DNA from: Paenibacillus sp. YN15
Lineage (GTDB): Bacteria > Bacillota > Bacilli > Paenibacillales > NBRC-103111
Reading direction: 5' to 3'
Length of the DNA stretch: 64,000 nucleotides
NCBI RefSeq assembly: GCF_003285005.1
Contig: NZ_QMFA01000023.1
Coordinates: 51,383-115,382, forward strand
The notes beneath the pieces are model-generated. The model did not search any database. It was not told where the DNA came from and saw only the letters and a list, made by a program, of their open reading frames with translations. Shown piece after piece: positions 61,846 through 64,000 of this stretch (position 1 is its first letter; each line of letters opens with the position of its first letter). Both the position numbers and the translations under genes were made by a program.

Positions 61846-62574
61846 ATGGTGAGTATTCAAAAATCCAAAGGGAAATCCCAGCCGATTCCCTTAAAGAAAC
61901 GTTCTCCCCAGTATGGCGGGAGCAAGTCAGTTCTAAGTTTTGAAAAACCCTCAATCTCCAGTCTTCCCGCCAGTTTTCCGCTGAAGGGGAATACTGTATC
62001 GGCGCATCTGTCGGAATACGTGGACCGCGCTTTCCGGATTCCTATCTTCTTGAGTACGACCAACACTCTCAACAGCCTGCAGCAGCAGTTTTTGGACCGC
62101 CTTATCCAGGAAATCGAGGAGGCGCTGCTGTTTCCCCGCACTCTGCCCGAAAGCGAGCAGTATCCCGAAACCATCCTGACCAGCATCCGCCGCCTGGTGA
62201 TGTCCAGCTACGGTCTTTTGGCCATCAACTTCAGACGCTTCTACGCCCAATTTATCAAGAGCAATGTGGGGCCGGCCCCGACAACAACCCCTTTTTGGGA
62301 AGGGTCCGTTTATTTGCAAATTGAGCCCTCCATGGCCTTCCAGTTCGGTCTTCCCATTCTGCTGGTGCGGGAGAGAAGCACAGACGCAGGCAACGGAATA
62401 TGGGCAGGCGGAATCACCCCGCTCAACATCTTCGTGGAATGGGATTCCGACAACCAGACGGTCGAGGAGTTCTTCAGCAGCGTGCAATGGCGCGAGGTTC
62501 TGGCCAACTGGGCGGCAGAGGTGCGGACCAACTATTATCTGCGTACAGAGCCGACATTCGGGCTTCCCAATTAA
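61846..62574 (+). CDS. Hypothetical protein, 242 residues
   Basis: A soluble protein with a basic, disordered N-terminus (MVSIQKSKGKSQPIPLKKRS) and a folded remainder (HLSEYVDRAFRIPIFLSTTN, LQQQFLDRLIQEIEEALLFP, FWEGSVYLQIEPSMAFQFGL). I do not recognise a family. GC-rich codon use is like that of the core genes, so it looks native. GTG 61849 is an alternative start; the ribosome site is weak. Function unknown. Confidence 0.6.
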   Translation: MVSIQKSKGKSQPIPLKKRSPQYGGSKSVLSFEKPSISSLPASFPLKGNTVSAHLSEYVDRAFRIPIFLSTTNTLNSLQQQFLDRLIQEIEEALLFPRTLPESEQYPETILTSIRRLVMSSYGLLAINFRRFYAQFIKSNVGPAPTTTPFWEGSVYLQIEPSMAFQFGLPILLVRERSTDAGNGIWAGGITPLNIFVEWDSDNQTVEEFFSSVQWREVLANWAAEVRTNYYLRTEPTFGLPN

Positions 62575-62749
62575 CGGTGAAGTAGAAAATCCATATGGTC
62601 AGCACAGAGAACAGGCCGTATCCGTATATAAGGTTGGCAATATAACCCCAAGGGGCGATCACATCTGTATGCTTCCACAAGGAAAGGTGCAGGCAATCTC
62701 CAATGTGATCGTTGCCATTAAAGCTGAACTCCATAAGACGGATGCCCAT
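62575..62749 (-). pseudogene. Fragment of a multi-helix membrane protein
   Basis: On the minus strand from 62749 the frame reads MGIRLMEFSFNGNDHIGDCL, then LSLWKHTDVIAPWGYIANLI and YGLFSVLTIWIFYFTV, like the start of a conserved membrane protein. The frame then enters the end of the preceding plus-strand gene and becomes unrelated. Only one or two helices remain. Family not identified. Confidence 0.45.
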
Positions 62750-62862
62750 TGGACAAGCCTTCCATTTATGGTCTAGTCAAGAAGTTATCTTCATGCCATG
62801 ATGTGAATGAATATTTTTTTATTCATTCATATCTTTGGATGAAAGCCATCAGCTTCAAAAGT

Positions 62863-62930
62863 CTTCGTGACGGCACATATACCGGCCGATACGAGGGAGG
62901 CAAATACAAGTGGGTGGCTGCGTTTCGGTC
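62863..62930 (+). pseudogene. Fragment of an FMN-binding-domain gene
   Basis: LRDGTYTGRYEGGKYKWVA matches the start of FMN-binding domains (DGTYTG-x-Y-x-GG-x-YK). It is cut off after about 25 residues and has no start or stop of its own. It lies in a stretch of gene debris. Confidence 0.5.
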
Positions 62931-62960
62931 ATACGCGTATGTATTTTCGTGACTACGCCC

Positions 62961-63005
62961 AAAAAGGGATGCAGCAGCCACCTTGCGGCAGCCTTCTGCA
63001 TCCCT
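62961..63005 (-). terminator. Intrinsic terminator after the P-loop kinase gene
   Basis: Stem AGGGATGCAG (62965-62974 and 62996-63005), loop about 21 bases with an inner GC-rich hairpin, followed on the minus strand by TTTTT. Confidence 0.75.
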
Positions 63006-63110
63006 CTCTCTGCGCATCCGCGCCCCCTACTCCTCCCCCGTCGCCACTGATCCCGTTAGTTTGGCCTTCAACGGGATGGTGTCCTAAGTAACAGGTTTTG
63101 CGAGGATTAT

Positions 63111-63647
63111 CTATGCTTTGATCACCATTTCCCCTTCTCCAGTAGGGGTCTCAAAACCACTTAAAAACCGGGTTAGGGTATCTTCAGTGATTGGAAACGC
63201 CGCATTGGCATCAAAACGTTCACTCCGGATGAGAAGCCTCTGACGCAATTCATCCGGTTGAACCTTTAAGTAAATCAGTTCCCATACGCCACCATGCCGC
63301 TCGATCAGTTGCTTGTATTCGTTTCGTCTTTGACGCTGCCAAAAGCTGAAATCGATGACGACAGGGTGTTTAGCCTGAATTAGATTAACCAGCACGCCAC
63401 GCAACTTTATTTCCGATTCTTCTTTATAGGACTCATAATTCCGCTCCGGATAATCCACTCCATAACGGCCGTGTGTGGCCCAGATATCCTCATCTATCGA
63501 GAGCCGGACGAATCCCTCTTTCTCCAGCTTTTGAGCAAAGGTTGTTTTACCCGATCCTGCCACGCCGCACATCATCACCACGACGGGAGCCTCGCTCGAA
63601 CGCTTTTGCTGCACCAAATTTTCGATAACAAACTTTTCATTCAGCAC
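63111..63647 (-). CDS. P-loop kinase-like ATPase (AAA_33 / zeta-toxin-like)
   Basis: A 178-residue protein with Walker A MMCGVAGSGKTTFAQKL, an acidic loop RLSIDEDIWATHGRYG and VVIDFSFWQRQRRNEYKQLI, as in small-molecule kinases of the AAA_33 group. GTG 63647 has AAAGGAG ten bases upstream. It is probably a stand-alone cytoplasmic phosphotransferase; no antitoxin-like partner is adjacent. Substrate unknown. Confidence 0.8.
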   Translation of the reverse strand: MLNEKFVIENLVQQKRSSEAPVVVMMCGVAGSGKTTFAQKLEKEGFVRLSIDEDIWATHGRYGVDYPERNYESYKEESEIKLRGVLVNLIQAKHPVVIDFSFWQRQRRNEYKQLIERHGGVWELIYLKVQPDELRQRLLIRSERFDANAAFPITEDTLTRFLSGFETPTGEGEMVIKA

Positions 63648-64000
63648 AATCCACCATCTCCTTTCTATCTCTGACTCATTGAAACGAAAGTACATCCATC
63701 ATAGTTAAGAAATAATATTCTAAATGTTAGGCTATCACCATGACTACATTACTTCAACTAGCTTGAGGCATTGTAGCTTCGCTCCTTATCTGTTTTGCTC
63801 ATTCAAATAGCCCTTTATTTATCTGTTCAATTTACTGTGGTCGATCTAGTCTCGACTGCCTGACCTTGGCTGACTCCTGGCCACTTGCAACTGCTTTCCC
63901 CGACTTCTTGTTTGCAAACTGTTGAACAAGAACATAAGAAAAACCGTCAGGGAACATCGCCCTGACGGTCCTTTTTTACGTTGGGAGAATATCGGAAATT
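63648..64000. other. Right-end intergenic region with a terminator
   Basis: No coding frame of note. A strong intrinsic terminator lies at 63943-63977: ACCGTCAGGG / CCCTGACGGT, with A run before and TTTTTT after, so usable on both strands. It may belong to a gene beyond the window on the minus strand. Confidence 0.7.
63943..63977. terminator. Bidirectional intrinsic terminator
   Basis: Perfect 10-bp stem ACCGTCAGGG (63943-63952) and CCCTGACGGT (63960-63969), loop of seven, T run at 63972-63977. Confidence 0.88.

Noticed and set aside
61645..61860. A 71-codon minus-strand frame with TPMGVTPDMAMG
   Set aside because: TTG start without ribosome site, overlap with the next gene's start, no family match. 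It could be a small gene, but support is too weak.

Overview
The window looks like a chromosomal stretch of a GC-rich, endospore-forming Firmicute, most likely Paenibacillaceae. The signs are a CotF-like coat pair, three GerP-type genes, a gerK-like germinant receptor locus, a Bce-type peptide-resistance module, a c-di-AMP (ydaO) riboswitch ahead of an NlpC/P60 hydrolase, a pspA-ydjGHI-like set and many GGAGG ribosome sites. Genus is inferred from gene content only. No rRNA, tRNA, CRISPR array, prophage or replication origin was seen.

Layout: 1-3.7 kb, a partial secreted protein, a tnpB-only IS200/IS605-type element and a trypsin-like protease. 3.8-8.1 kb, a very large hybrid kinase with a BTAD-type response regulator. 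8.4-16.6 kb, riboswitch/NlpC, FabV enoyl reductase, MFS transporter, patatin, AAA ATPase, adenosine deaminase and a VTT membrane protein. 17-24.4 kb, a DUF6157 protein, coat proteins, a second kinase/regulator pair translationally coupled to exonuclease III, and GerP-like genes. 24.4-27.1 kb, a PadR/DUF1048/ABC-2 operon. 27.2-34.6 kb, an oligopeptide-type ABC importer whose binding protein appears circularly permuted. 35-45.7 kb, a beta/gamma-crystallin-like protein, a methyltransferase, a heterodimeric ABC exporter, a LamG protein, a carbamoyltransferase-like protein, an AraC regulator with an EamA permease, and a DUF1697 protein. 46-51.4 kb, BceRSAB and a macrolide phosphotransferase. 51.5-54.6 kb, gerK-like genes with a truncated A subunit. 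54.7-58.3 kb, pspA-ydjGHI. 58.5-64 kb, a patchwork of a nuclease-like gene, a HigBA toxin-antitoxin pair, small regulators and gene remnants.

The two strongest unusual signals are these. First, five intergenic elements (near 12.1, 16.8, 34.9, 41.3 and 45.8 kb) each carry four copies of a roughly 20-25 bp motif in the order forward, forward, reverse, reverse. The copies within each same-orientation pair are 50-51 bp apart. The motif's first half is specific to each locus and the second half (GCTATTT-like) is largely shared. Four of the five lie between convergent genes. Second, the peptide-binding lipoprotein at 27.7-29.5 kb has the C-terminal lobe of family-5 binding proteins placed before the N-terminal part; its partner permeases have long extra N-terminal membrane regions and its two ATPases are fused.

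Much of the rest is envelope surveillance and defence: two large sensory kinases, the Bce module, the PspA set, several exporters and a macrolide kinase. Several loci show decay (gerKA, an AraC gene, an HD hydrolase, an FMN-binding fragment), mainly near the right end.
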